Positions 1 through 6,790 of a DNA stretch of 15,806 nt are shown piece by piece. The notes below the pieces were generated by a model that made no database searches, was not told the DNA's origin, and saw nothing but the letters and a program-made list of their open reading frames with translations. The position numbers and the translations under genes are program-made. Source of the DNA: Bryobacterales bacterium (GTDB taxonomy: Bacteria; Acidobacteriota; Terriglobia; Bryobacterales; Bryobacteraceae); NCBI GenBank assembly GCA_016789785.1, contig JAEUQE010000061.1, positions 22,958 through 38,763 of the forward strand, read 5' to 3'. Every line of letters starts with the position of its first letter. Within the stretch, counting starts at the first letter, position 1.

Positions 1-259
1 TGTACTGCTTGATGAGATTGTTCTCGAGCGCGAGTGCTTCTTTTTCGTTGTCGACCAGGATGTAGTCGATGTCGTGGGCCTCGGAGATGAGAGTGCCGGT
101 CTTCATGTCGGAGAGCCGGTCATCGTTGAAGTAGCTGCGGACGCGGCTGCGAAGGTTCTTTGCCTTGCCCACGTAGAGCACTTCACCGGCGTGATCCTTG
201 TAGAGATACACGCCCGGCTGAACCGGCAACTGGCTGACTTTGTCCCTGAGATCCACCAT
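1..259 (-). CDS. uvrC: UvrC, excinuclease ABC subunit C (N-terminal part, cut by window edge)
   Basis: UvrC makes the dual incisions around bulky DNA lesions in the cytosolic UvrABC nucleotide-excision repair complex. Only the first 86 residues are in the window. They form the GIY-YIG nuclease domain: a QPGVYLYKD segment near residues 14-22 carries the GVY half of the signature, and the YVGKAKNLRSRVRSYF block follows at about 29-44. ALALENNLIKQY ends the visible part, and this block is typical of UvrC, in which a conserved Glu lies in the same helix. The start is the ATG at 259-257; a GGAAG lies almost against it, so the GTG one codon later is also possible. The gene diverges from padR. The GIY-YIG-only homologue Cho is less likely given the family-specific blocks, but the missing C-terminus cannot be checked. 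Confidence 0.92.
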   Translation of the reverse strand, partial: MVDLRDKVSQLPVQPGVYLYKDHAGEVLYVGKAKNLRSRVRSYFNDDRLSDMKTGTLISEAHDIDYILVDNEKEALALENNLIKQY

Positions 260-545
260 CTTCCAGATTAGCCAAGCCGGTACGGGGCAAGAAACTTTGT
301 TTGAGGGCGGCGCTTATCCGTCTTGGGAGCGAGGTCAATTGCCAGGGCCGCGACCGCAAGTCCGTCCCCCTGGGCAACCCCGTCCGTCTCAGAGGCGCGA
401 GCGCAAACGGCCCGGTGGCGAATGTTGGTCCAGACTCTGAGTTCCGAGGTCTGCGTTTGATCCCCCATCCCGTTAAGGCGCATGACCGATCTTCGCGCGG
501 GCCCGGCCGCGCCGGAGCAGTGGATGCTCGTACCCGCCGTCTTTC

Positions 546-562
546 CTATTGACATTCGATAG
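546..562. promoter_or_regulatory. Operator-like palindrome 1 upstream of padR
   Basis: The 17-base site CTATTGACATTCGATAG is a near-perfect inverted repeat (CTATTG / CGATAG, one mismatch, 5-base centre). It covers the TTGACA -35 element and resembles a second palindrome 36 bases downstream. PadR proteins bind such inverted repeats and often repress themselves, so this is inferred to be a PadR operator. Confidence 0.65.
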
Positions 563-577
563 GAGTGCGCGTAGAAT
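549..577 (+). promoter_or_regulatory. Sigma-70-type promoter of padR and the permease
   Basis: A perfect TTGACA (549-554) and TAGAAT (572-577) are separated by exactly 17 bases, so this is a near-consensus housekeeping promoter. Transcription would start near 584, downstream of the GTG at 565 and upstream of the TTG at 607, which supports TTG as the padR start. Confidence 0.75.
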
Positions 578-581
578 CGCC

Positions 582-598
582 CTATCGGCATTCGATAG
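582..598. promoter_or_regulatory. Operator-like palindrome 2 upstream of padR
   Basis: CTATCGGCATTCGATAG is a perfect 6-base inverted repeat around a 5-base centre and a close copy of the site at 546-562. It overlaps the expected transcription start, so a protein bound here would block initiation. It ends just before the ribosome binding site of padR. Confidence 0.7.
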
Positions 599-606
599 GA
601 GATCTC

Positions 607-930
607 TTGCGTAAGAACACTCTGCTCCAAGGCACCCTCGACCTGCTCATCCTGAAGGCCCTCTCCACCGGGCCGCTACATGGGCTCGGCGTGGCTCAAC
701 GCGTTCGCCAGATCACCGAAGAGGCCTGCGCCGTCGGACCAGGCTCGCTCTTTCCCGCGCTGCATCGAATGGAAGAAGCGGGCTGGCTTGCGTCGCAATG
801 GGGCGAATCCGAGAGCAACCGCAAAGCGAAGTTCTACCGCCTGACGAGGGCCGGCCGGCGTCAACTGGCCAGCGAAACGGAACAATGGACGCGGATTTCG
901 CTGGCAATGGCCAGCGCCCTGAAGGCGTAA
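607..930 (+). CDS. PadR-family transcriptional regulator
   Basis: A 107-residue cytosolic winged-helix repressor of the short PadR type. The N-terminus reads LLQGTLDLLILKAL, the typical opening of acidobacterial PadR proteins, followed by the recognition region around GPGSLFPALHRMEEAGWL and the wing with KFYRLTRAGRRQL near residues 75-88. The TTG at 607 is chosen because AGGAG (597-601) lies five bases before it and because the -10 element at 572-577 is downstream of the alternative GTG at 565. The stop codon ends one base before the permease ATG, so the two genes form an operon. Two palindromes that flank the promoter suggest autorepression. PadR-ADOP pairing is a known arrangement in Acidobacteriota; the inducing signal is unknown. 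Confidence 0.92.
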   Translation: MRKNTLLQGTLDLLILKALSTGPLHGLGVAQRVRQITEEACAVGPGSLFPALHRMEEAGWLASQWGESESNRKAKFYRLTRAGRRQLASETEQWTRISLAMASALKA

Positions 931-931
931 C

Positions 932-3529
932 ATGAAGTTCCTCCGCCGCCTCTGGCTCGGCCTATTCCGCCGCGAGCAACTGGACGCCGATTTCGACGCC
1001 GAGTTGCGATCGTATCTCGATCACGACATCGACCGCCGCATCCGTGCGGGCGCCGACCCGGCGACTGCCCGGCGGGAGGCGCTCGCCGCCGCCGGAGGCA
1101 TCGAGCCTGTCAAGGAGCAGGTTCGGGAAGGGCGCGCCGCGCATGCGCTGGACACGCTCGTCCGCGACGTTCGGTTCGGCGCGCGCCTTCTCTTCAAGCA
1201 TCGTGTCTTCACGAGCGCCGCGATCTTCCTGCTCGCATTGGGTATCGGCGCAAACACGGCGGTCTTCTCCGTCGTCAACGCGGTGCTTATCCGCAGCCTG
1301 CCTTATCCAGACGCCGGCAGGCTGGTCGTCCTCTATGAACAACGGCCGCTGGAGAACAACCTCCGCAATGTTGTCTCCGTTCCGGATTTCCTCGATTGGC
1401 GTGAGCAGAGCCGCAGCTTCCGCGCGATGTCCGCCGTGGTACACGACACGATGACCTGGCAGAGCCCAAGCGGCGCCGAACAGATCATGACAGGCATTGT
1501 TTCGCCCGAGTTTTTCGCGGTGCTCGGCGTGAAGCCGGAACTCGGCCGGGGCTTCCGTCCGGAGGCCGATCAACAGAACGCCGTGATCCTGACCCACGGC
1601 TTCTGGCAGCGGCGCTTCTCCGGCGACCCATCCGTCGTGGGTCAATCCATCACTCTCAACGGCTCCGCGCTCGAGATTGCCGGTGTGTTACCGGCGGGCT
1701 TCGAGTATCCGGTCCCCGACGTTGAACTGTTCAAGACGCTCTTCTTCCGCACGAGGGAGGGACTCGACCGCTCAAGCCACGTGCTACAGGTGGCCGCCCG
1801 CTTGAAGCCCGGAGTGACGCTGGCCGCCGCGCAGGCGGAGATGCATGGTATCGCCGCCCGCCTCGAGCAGCAGTATCCAGGCGATAACAAGGGACACGGC
1901 GTCAATGTAGTACCGATGCGCGACGTGCTGCTCGGGCCGATGGAGCGGCCGCTACTGATGCTGCAGGGCGCGGTCGCGCTGGTGCTCCTGATCGCGTGCG
2001 CGAACTTCGCCAATCTCCTCCTGGCGAGAACGCTGGCCCGCGAGCGTGAGTTCGACATACGGCTGGCGATCGGCGCGGGGCGAACCCGGCTGTTGCGGCA
2101 GTTGCTGATTGAGAGCACACTATTGGCGCTACTCGGCGGCACTGCTGGCATCGCGGTTGCTTACGTAGCGTTGCCGTTGCTGCGCGCGCTGGTACCGCCT
2201 GAGGCGCCGTTGCTCGGAGTGCGGACGGCCGAAGTTGATGTGAGCGTGCTCGGCGCCTGCCTGGCGGTTTCGCTCGCCTGTGGTCTCATATTCGGTCTCG
2301 CGCCGGCCTGGCGCGGGGCGCGGGGCACGATTCCGCAGCGGCCGCGACGACGGGACGTCTTTCGCAAGGTGCTGATCGCGACGCAGGTGGCGTTTTCCGT
2401 GGTCCTGTTGACGGGCGCCATACTGGCCCTGCGCAGTTTCGCTGCGTTGCGCTCCGTCGCCCCCGGGTTCGACGCCAGCAGCGTGCTGACGGCGCAAGTG
2501 GCGATTCCCTTTCGCCGCTACACGACAGCCGGGAGCGTGGGGCAGTACACGAGTCAATGGCTCGACGCGGTTCGTCGGTTGCCTGGTGTCAGTCACGCGG
2601 GCTTAACGTCGGCCCTGCCGCTGTCAGGCGCCGATGGGCGTCGCGGACTTGCGGTGGAAGGCGTGACGCCACCTGATCCGAACCAACCGCGCCGGGCCCA
2701 CATCCGCTGGGTCACGCCTGGTTACTTCGAAGCGATGGGTATGAAGATGGTCGCGGGCAGGGCCTTTCGGGATACCGATCGCGCAGGCGCCGCTCCGGTG
2801 ATGATCGTCAACCAAACGGCGGCCCGAATGTATTTCCCCGAGGGCCGCGCCGTGGGACATCGTGGCAAGCCCGGTGGAACGAAGGGCCCATGGAACGAGG
2901 TGGTGGGCGTCGTCGCTGACGTCCATCATTGGGGGCTCGATGTCGAGCCACGTCCCGAGCAGTATTACTGCCACTTCCAGGCGCCGTCTTGGATGGTGAA
3001 TCTCGCGGTGCGTTCCGCTGGCGACCCAGCGTTGTTGACGAACGCGATCCGCGCCGAACTGCATCGCCTCGACCCCCAGGTGCCGTTCGCACGCGTGATG
3101 ACGATGGAGCAATTGATGGCACGTTCGATCGCATCGGAACGTTCGGTCCTCTCGCTACTGAGCGTGTTTGCGGGAGTCGCCCTTCTGCTGACAGCAGCGG
3201 GGATCTGGGCCACGATGGCCTACTTGCTCTCGCAACGACGCCGCGAGATCGGTATCCGGCTGGCGCTGGGGGCGACGACCGGCGCGGTGGTACGTCAGGC
3301 GACGGGTCGAGCGATGCGCTTCGCCTTGTGGGGAATCGCCGCGGGTGTGGCTTTCTCGGTCGTCGCGCTGCGGCTGAGTTCGGTGACGTTATTCGGAGTG
3401 AATAACACGGATCCCGTGACGTGTTTCGTGGTGCCGGCTGTGCTCTTGGTTGTGGCTTGGCTGGCGAACTGCGTGCCGGCGTGGCGGATCGTGAGATCGG
3501 CGGGGTACACTGCGCTGCGGGAGGAATGA
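932..3529 (+). CDS. ADOP-family ABC transporter permease (MacB/FtsX-like)
   Basis: An 865-residue inner-membrane permease of the acidobacterial duplicated orphan permease family. The first ~80 residues are a cytoplasmic ADOP-type leader (FRREQLDADFDAELRSYLD, then an Arg/Ala-rich helix). TM1 is around 92-115 (AAIFLLALGIGANTAVFSVV), followed by a MacB-type periplasmic core to about 320, an FtsX-like block of three TMs around 340-460, a second TM-plus-periplasmic domain about 480-720, and a final FtsX block about 735-860. The length is normal for the family and there is no ATPase domain. The ATG follows padR by one base. ADOP permeases usually lack their own ATPase, and their substrates are unknown; a role in efflux or envelope stress is inferred from MacB similarity only. 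Confidence 0.93.
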   Translation: MKFLRRLWLGLFRREQLDADFDAELRSYLDHDIDRRIRAGADPATARREALAAAGGIEPVKEQVREGRAAHALDTLVRDVRFGARLLFKHRVFTSAAIFLLALGIGANTAVFSVVNAVLIRSLPYPDAGRLVVLYEQRPLENNLRNVVSVPDFLDWREQSRSFRAMSAVVHDTMTWQSPSGAEQIMTGIVSPEFFAVLGVKPELGRGFRPEADQQNAVILTHGFWQRRFSGDPSVVGQSITLNGSALEIAGVLPAGFEYPVPDVELFKTLFFRTREGLDRSSHVLQVAARLKPGVTLAAAQAEMHGIAARLEQQYPGDNKGHGVNVVPMRDVLLGPMERPLLMLQGAVALVLLIACANFANLLLARTLAREREFDIRLAIGAGRTRLLRQLLIESTLLALLGGTAGIAVAYVALPLLRALVPPEAPLLGVRTAEVDVSVLGACLAVSLACGLIFGLAPAWRGARGTIPQRPRRRDVFRKVLIATQVAFSVVLLTGAILALRSFAALRSVAPGFDASSVLTAQVAIPFRRYTTAGSVGQYTSQWLDAVRRLPGVSHAGLTSALPLSGADGRRGLAVEGVTPPDPNQPRRAHIRWVTPGYFEAMGMKMVAGRAFRDTDRAGAAPVMIVNQTAARMYFPEGRAVGHRGKPGGTKGPWNEVVGVVADVHHWGLDVEPRPEQYYCHFQAPSWMVNLAVRSAGDPALLTNAIRAELHRLDPQVPFARVMTMEQLMARSIASERSVLSLLSVFAGVALLLTAAGIWATMAYLLSQRRREIGIRLALGATTGAVVRQATGRAMRFALWGIAAGVAFSVVALRLSSVTLFGVNNTDPVTCFVVPAVLLVVAWLANCVPAWRIVRSAGYTALREE

Positions 3530-3731
3530 GAGGAAAGTGGCAATCGGTGTGCGCGGTCGTGCTTCGATTGAGGGCGGCGTTCGGGTTCGCCCCGGCGTTA
3601 AACGGCGTGGGATCCCGAGCCGTTCCACAGCCGAGACGAAGGTCGTTGGCGGATGTGCGCGGCAGGCAGGCTCAGGATTGCATCTGCGCGGATGATTCCT
3701 GCTCCGACCGTAGAGCTGAAGCGGGATCAAC

Positions 3732-4146
3732 TGCCGTGACTGACCCTCTGAGCAAGGCTGTGGGCCGATCGTTTCCCAGTGAGGTCACATCATTGGGGCG
3801 ATAACCCGCCACGCCCGAGAAAACTTCCGCTCGTTTGCGCCACTCGTGCAAGGCGACCCATGAGCCCCCACGCTACTGCTGCCTCGCCTCGGTCTCTGCC
3901 AGCAACCGAGCGATCTGCGCCGGGAAACGGCAATGTCCGGAGCAGCAGCACATGCACAACCCCGAGGCCAACGCCCGCACAACCAACACCCAGCCCGAGT
4001 ACAAGTACGATGTTCACGAAGAACGCGCGTTCACGGTACAGCCAAAATGCCAAAGTCCCTGGGTCTTGCGCGCTTACGGTGGTTAACGCAATGCCTTCCT
4101 CGGTACCCGGCTCGATCGTGATCCACGGCGTTCCCGCACAGGGCAA
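3732..4146 (-). pseudogene. Remnant of a second ADOP-type permease (N-terminal part, frameshifted)
   Basis: Read on the minus strand, RERAFFVNIVLVLGLGVG and VVHVLLLRTLPFPGAD match the TM1 region and following PLP(Y/F)P block of ADOP permeases. The frame then shifts near 3905-3925. In the new frame RLLAETEARQQ, a TAG stop (3873-3875) and then WVALHEWRKRAEVFSGVAGY follow, aligning with the segment of the intact neighbour that reads FLDWREQSRSF. Similarity fades after about 3732 (GSVTA), so most of the permease is missing. The piece from about 4063 to 4146 stays open but was not recognised. The remnant is convergent with the intact permease ending at 3529. At least one frameshift and one stop are visible; the family assignment is from eye alignment. 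Confidence 0.65.
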
Positions 4147-4184
4147 TGGCAGCGTCGTGGCGGATAATGAAGCTCAGGTTCTTC

Positions 4185-4409
4185 ATGTCTGTCGAACAAG
4201 CAATCCTGGAAGCGGTACGGGCGCTTCCTGCCGGGAAACAGCAGGAAGTCCTGAACCACGCCGCGAGGCTCCGCGACGAAGCAGGAAAGAAGCGCCCCTT
4301 CAAGAGTGTCAAGGGTCTGTGGAAAGACCTGGGAATCTCACTGTCGCCAGAAGAGATCGAACGAAACCAGCGCGAGATGTGGCGCGACTTCCCCGGGGAA
4401 GACATCTGA
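4185..4409 (+). CDS. Antitoxin-like small protein (DUF2281/VapB-type), orphan
   Basis: A 74-residue soluble, charged protein: an N-terminal helix (EQAILEAVRALPAGKQQEVLNHA) of the kind seen in DUF2281 antitoxin-like proteins, a basic linker (GKKRPFKSVKGLW), then DLGISLSPEEIERNQREMW and a C-terminal FPGEDI. Proteins with this layout are usually the first gene of a type II toxin-antitoxin pair with a PIN-domain toxin. Here TGA overlaps an ATG at 4409, as in coupled pairs, but no PIN domain could be read downstream in any frame. The ATG at 4185 has an AGG seven bases upstream; the in-frame ATG at 4167 is an alternative that adds six hydrophobic/basic residues. The exact family is a recognition by eye. 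Confidence 0.7.
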   Translation: MSVEQAILEAVRALPAGKQQEVLNHAARLRDEAGKKRPFKSVKGLWKDLGISLSPEEIERNQREMWRDFPGEDI

Positions 4410-4673
4410 TGCCAGCGGGTGTAGAACAAGAGCTTTGGAGAAAGACCTACAACCGGTTACGAACGTCGCGCAGCGTTCCTCAGAATGGTACGCGCTCGCC
4501 CTACCGTCCGCAACCAGCGGCGGCTTTGCATCAACTCTGGGAGAGCGCGTCAACTGAACGGCATTGTGGCCAGGCATCGTTGCACCGCGCACCTCACCGT
4601 GGCGCAGGGCGAGGTGAACGAAATGCTGCGTTGAAGGTGGGGTTGCGGGCCGATGAGTACCGGTGGTCGGGCG

Positions 4674-4688
4674 CTTGTGATGCACAAG
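4674..4688. repeat. Short palindrome (CTTGTG/CACAAG)
   Basis: CTTGTG (4674-4679), ATG, CACAAG (4683-4688) form a perfect 6-base inverted repeat with a 3-base centre, 47 bases before the larger palindrome cluster. Function unknown; it may be part of the same degenerate repeat unit. Confidence 0.5.
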
Positions 4689-4735
4689 GCGATTCGCCGG
4701 CCCCGGGCTCGGGCCTCGACATGATGATCGGCGGG

Positions 4736-4804
4736 GCAGACTGAAGTCTGCGTTACCGTAGCTGGTACCGATTCCGGCTCCTTCTGCTCTACACGGTAAC
4801 GCAG
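4736..4804. repeat. Nested inverted-repeat element (REP/MITE-like)
   Basis: Two overlapping palindromes. GCAGACT-GA-AGTCTGC (4736-4751) is a perfect 7-base inverted repeat, and CTGCGTTACCGT (4748-4759) pairs perfectly over 12 bases with ACGGTAACGCAG (4793-4804), leaving a 33-base loop. The two arms share bases 4748-4751, so only one stem could form at a time. There is no T-tract, which argues against a simple terminator. The form suggests an intergenic palindromic repeat or a small non-autonomous element; only one copy is in the window. Confidence 0.6.
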
Positions 4805-4854
4805 CCCCCCGGGGAGTGGCGCCGATTGGTTCCTCGCTTCCCGCACTGCCTGCT

Positions 4855-4870
4855 ATTCTCAAAAGAGAAT
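4855..4870 (+). promoter_or_regulatory. Hairpin over the start codon of the TPR gene
   Basis: ATTCTC (4855-4860), AAAA, GAGAAT (4865-4870) form a perfect 6-base stem with a 4-base loop. The 3' arm includes the purine-rich ribosome-binding stretch and the first two bases of the ATG at 4869, so folding would mask initiation. A regulatory role is inference; the stem is short. Confidence 0.35.
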
Positions 4871-5306
4871 GTCCCGCATCCGCATTCCGGCGTTTGTTCT
4901 TACGGCCCTATTGTCGCTGAACGCCGTCGCGCTGTCGCAGGAAACGAACCGGCAGGACACAAAGAAGGCTCAGGACGTCAAGCCTCCTCCCGATCCCGTG
5001 GAGCCGCCGGAAGAGGACGAGAGCCACAAGACGAAAGAATACGACTTCAATCCTCTGCAAGCCTCCAAGGAAATCAAGGTCGGCCAGTTCTATTTCAAGA
5101 AGGGCAGTTTCAAAGCGGCTGCCAAGCGCTTCGAGGAAGCCACCCGCTGGGATCCATCCTCGGCTGAAGCCTTCCTCCGGCTCGGCGAAACGCTCGACAA
5201 ACTGAAGGACGATGCCTCAGCGAAACAGGCCTACGCGAAGTATCTTGAGCTTGCGCCTGATGCCAAGAACGCCGCCGCGATCAAGAAGCGTCTCGGCATC
5301 AGGTAG
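4869..5306 (+). CDS. Secreted TPR-repeat protein
   Basis: A 145-residue exported protein. Residues 1-23 are a Sec signal peptide (basic start, hydrophobic VLTALLSLNAV core, likely cleavage after ALS before QE); no lipobox Cys is seen. Residues 25-60 are a charged, Pro-rich linker. Residues 67-145 hold two TPR-like helix pairs: KVGQFYFKKGSFKAAAKRFE with EATRWDP, and AEAFLRLGETLDKLKDDASA with KQAYAKYLELAP. TPRs mediate protein-protein contacts, so it is probably a periplasmic scaffold, similar in form to the TPR part of BamD-like proteins but much shorter. The start is fixed by the signal peptide, and the purine run AAAAGAGA just before the ATG serves as a weak ribosome site. The partner is unknown. 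Confidence 0.85.
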   Translation: MSRIRIPAFVLTALLSLNAVALSQETNRQDTKKAQDVKPPPDPVEPPEEDESHKTKEYDFNPLQASKEIKVGQFYFKKGSFKAAAKRFEEATRWDPSSAEAFLRLGETLDKLKDDASAKQAYAKYLELAPDAKNAAAIKKRLGIR

Positions 5307-5473
5307 CGCGCACCTCCCAGGCATTCTTTCAAAGGCGTCCCTGCCGGGATTCGTGGAACGCGGTCTCCCGCCCGGGACCCAAATCTGCGTCTTTACCCTA
5401 CTACTTCGTGGTGATCCACACTGCCGTTGCTGCCGCGCGGCGTGATTCGCACTGAATCGGCTCGAAGTGCCGC

Positions 5474-5488
5474 CGTCCCGCCGGGACG
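5474..5488 (-). terminator. Possible terminator hairpin after the TIR gene
   Basis: CGTCCC-GCC-GGGACG is a perfect 6-base GC-rich stem with a 3-base loop, 17 bases beyond the TIR gene stop on the minus strand. No T-run follows, so it may be a factor-dependent end or an RNA-stabilising stem rather than an intrinsic terminator. Confidence 0.3.
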
Positions 5489-5505
5489 CTTCCACCCACA
5501 GTCAG

Positions 5506-6057
5506 CTATCGCGCGGTCACCGTTTTCACGAGCCGCTCCATCCCCAGTTCCCAGTCCGGAAACATGTCCACATACTGAATGGAGTCCGTGATCCGGGAAG
5601 GAACGCAACACTCTTCCAGACGCAAGGGAACGAAGAAGTTGTTGTCAATGGGACGCTGTTTCACACAATCGAGCGCATAGCGAAGCTCGGCCTGAAACTG
5701 GCCCCGCTTGCAGATGGAGTGCCGCGAGAACAGCGGCACGAAGAAGTCCGCCACGCTGATCGCGGCCTCGATTCGCCGGGGCCAGTTCTGTCCCGGTAGC
5801 AGTTTCTCCTTGTCGAGCCATGGATCGCACCCCTCCTCTTTCAAAGCGGCGAAGATCTTGCGCGCCTGCGGCAGATCCTCTTCCACGTAGGCAAGGAAGA
5901 CCTTCGGTTGCGTGAACGGCGTCAGCACGAGGTTTCCATCACTGGCCCGCTTCAGCGTGCCAAGTCCGTCGATTTCCAGGGCGACTCCTTCCTCCATGCA
6001 CTTCCGCAGAAATCGAATCACGCTTCGAGCGCTCACTCTCTGCCGTTGATCCTGCAT
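5506..6057 (-). CDS. HU-like half-domain fused to a TIR domain
   Basis: A 183-residue cytosolic protein in two parts. Residues 8-48 (ARSVIRFLRKCMEEG, VALEIDGLGTLKR) resemble the second half of an HU/IHF fold: the helix leading to the G-F-G-T-F-type strand pair, here GLGTL. Residues 51-180 are a TIR domain: KVFLAYVEED (first strand), DPWLDKEKLLPGQNW (BB-loop region), ISVADFFVPLFS, then KRGQFQAEL, where Glu124 is in the place of the catalytic Glu of NAD-cleaving TIR domains. No membrane segment is present. It starts 8 bases after the upstream HU-like gene, with GGAGG inside that gene's end as ribosome site, so the two are co-transcribed. Bacterial TIR proteins often act in defence by consuming NAD or making cyclic ADP-ribose signals; that role here is inference. 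Confidence 0.85.
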   Translation of the reverse strand: MQDQRQRVSARSVIRFLRKCMEEGVALEIDGLGTLKRASDGNLVLTPFTQPKVFLAYVEEDLPQARKIFAALKEEGCDPWLDKEKLLPGQNWPRRIEAAISVADFFVPLFSRHSICKRGQFQAELRYALDCVKQRPIDNNFFVPLRLEECCVPSRITDSIQYVDMFPDWELGMERLVKTVTAR

Positions 6058-6065
6058 ACCCGTGC

Positions 6066-6287
6066 TCAGCCTCCCTTCTTCCTTTCCGATCGGGAAGTCA
6101 CGATGCGCACTTCCTGTTGGGGCGCTTCCGCGGGCGTGAGTACCCCGAGTCCCGGGATCGGCACAGGCGCCCCACGCCGCAGATTCTTCAGAATTCGCAC
6201 CACCAGGCGGTCTAGTCCGTCCGCGGCAACGGCGGGCGGAACATCCGTATGGAGGGCGAGGTTTTTGATCAGGTCCTTGTTCCTCAT
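6066..6287 (-). CDS. Small HU/IHF-like protein
   Basis: A 73-residue protein. MRNKDLIKNLALHTDVPPAVAADGLDRLVVRILKNLRRG matches the two-helix N-terminal half of HU (compare K-x-DLI-x-x-hA, then the ALD-type helix), and PVPIPGLGVLTPAE matches the LPGFGTF strand pair. The long DNA-binding arm of normal ~90-residue HU (the RNPQTG region) is absent; the protein ends in a basic tail (SRSERKKGG). It may therefore dimerise or act as an adaptor more than bend DNA. It is the first gene of a two-gene unit with the TIR fusion. The ATG at 6287 gives a standard HU start; an in-frame ATG at 6308 is possible and adds seven residues. HU family call is by motif only. Confidence 0.75.
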   Translation of the reverse strand: MRNKDLIKNLALHTDVPPAVAADGLDRLVVRILKNLRRGAPVPIPGLGVLTPAEAPQQEVRIVTSRSERKKGG

Positions 6288-6613
6288 GGAGTCATCACTC
6301 AATCTCATTTTGGTTCCGCGTCTCGCAAACCGGACCCGTTGGGAACGTCGGGAGACGCCCTCGCTGCTGCGTAAGAGTCTCATTTTCAGGTGTTTTGGGC
6401 TGGGATTGGTTTTTGCGGGTTGCCTGTGACTGCTTGAACCGGCCAACGTCGTGGGCTAGGCAGGCGGCGAGCGAGGCGGCTAGGGCCGATCCCCCGTCCA
6501 CAACAATGAACCAATTTTAATGCCAGCTTAAGGACTGCTTTATCTGATCCATGCGATCATGAACCGCAGGACGATTTCGTATCGTCGATTTTTCCACAGG
6601 AGAGTAGCCACTC
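6288..6613. other. Divergent spacer between the HU-TIR unit and the Lys-rich gene
   Basis: About 326 bases between divergent genes. It should contain promoters in both directions, but no pair of good -35/-10 boxes was found for either. Open frames run upstream of the HU-like start (to 6446) but the extra sequence is Arg/Ser-rich and unlike HU. AGGAGAG at 6598-6604 is the ribosome site of the plus-strand gene. Confidence 0.5.
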
Positions 6614-6790
6614 ATGAAGAAGCTTCTGAGCATCATGCTCGGCTTGACGCTGGTCCTCGGCACGGTTTCCACCACCTTCGCGCAGGAAGGCGAGAAGAAG
6701 GAAGGCGAGAAGAAGGAAGAAGGCAAGAAGAAGAAGGGCAAAAAGAAGAAGGCGCCGGCCGAAGGCGAAGAGAAGAAGCCCACCCGCTAA
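6614..6790 (+). CDS. Small secreted Lys-rich protein (58 residues)
   Basis: ATG at 6614 is preceded by AGGAGAG nine bases upstream, and TAA is at 6788-6790. Residues 1-23 form a clear signal peptide (MKKLLSIMLGLTLVLGTVST, then TFA before QE). The exported part is only about 35 residues and almost all Lys, Glu and Gly, built on EGEKK repeats; the first two copies are a perfect 15-base tandem repeat (6686-6700 and 6701-6715). A strong intrinsic terminator follows 31 bases after the stop, so the gene is a self-contained unit. Tiny Lys-rich exported proteins of this sort are common in acidobacterial genomes but have no known role. Binding of nucleic acid, polyanions or the cell wall is only a guess. 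The low-complexity part may vary in length between strains. Confidence 0.82.
   Translation: MKKLLSIMLGLTLVLGTVSTTFAQEGEKKEGEKKEEGKKKKGKKKKAPAEGEEKKPTR

Larger units (their letters stand above)
4410..4868. other. Gene-free stretch with palindromes
   Basis: About 460 bases without a convincing gene on either strand. Frames open over part of it show no recognisable domain and have Arg/His/Ser-rich compositions typical of non-coding GC-rich DNA. It holds several inverted repeats (4674-4688, 4736-4751, 4748-4804). It sits where the partner toxin of the upstream antitoxin would be expected. Confidence 0.6.

Noticed and set aside
565..606. GTG at 565 as the start of padR
   Set aside because: It lies upstream of the predicted -10 element (572-577), so it would not be in the transcript from that promoter; TTG at 607 has AGGAG at the correct distance.
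3541..3570. Inverted repeat CAATCG...CGATTG after the permease as a terminator
   Set aside because: Only six pairs with an 18-base loop and no T-run.
3779..4744. A 321-codon plus-strand open frame
   Set aside because: It crosses the permease remnant, the antitoxin-like gene in another frame and palindromic DNA, and has Pro/Arg/Ser-rich composition with no domain.
4409..4744. A toxin gene starting at the ATG overlapping the antitoxin stop
   Set aside because: All three plus frames were read for PIN-domain features (early Asp, later acidic residues, typical C-terminal block) and none was found.
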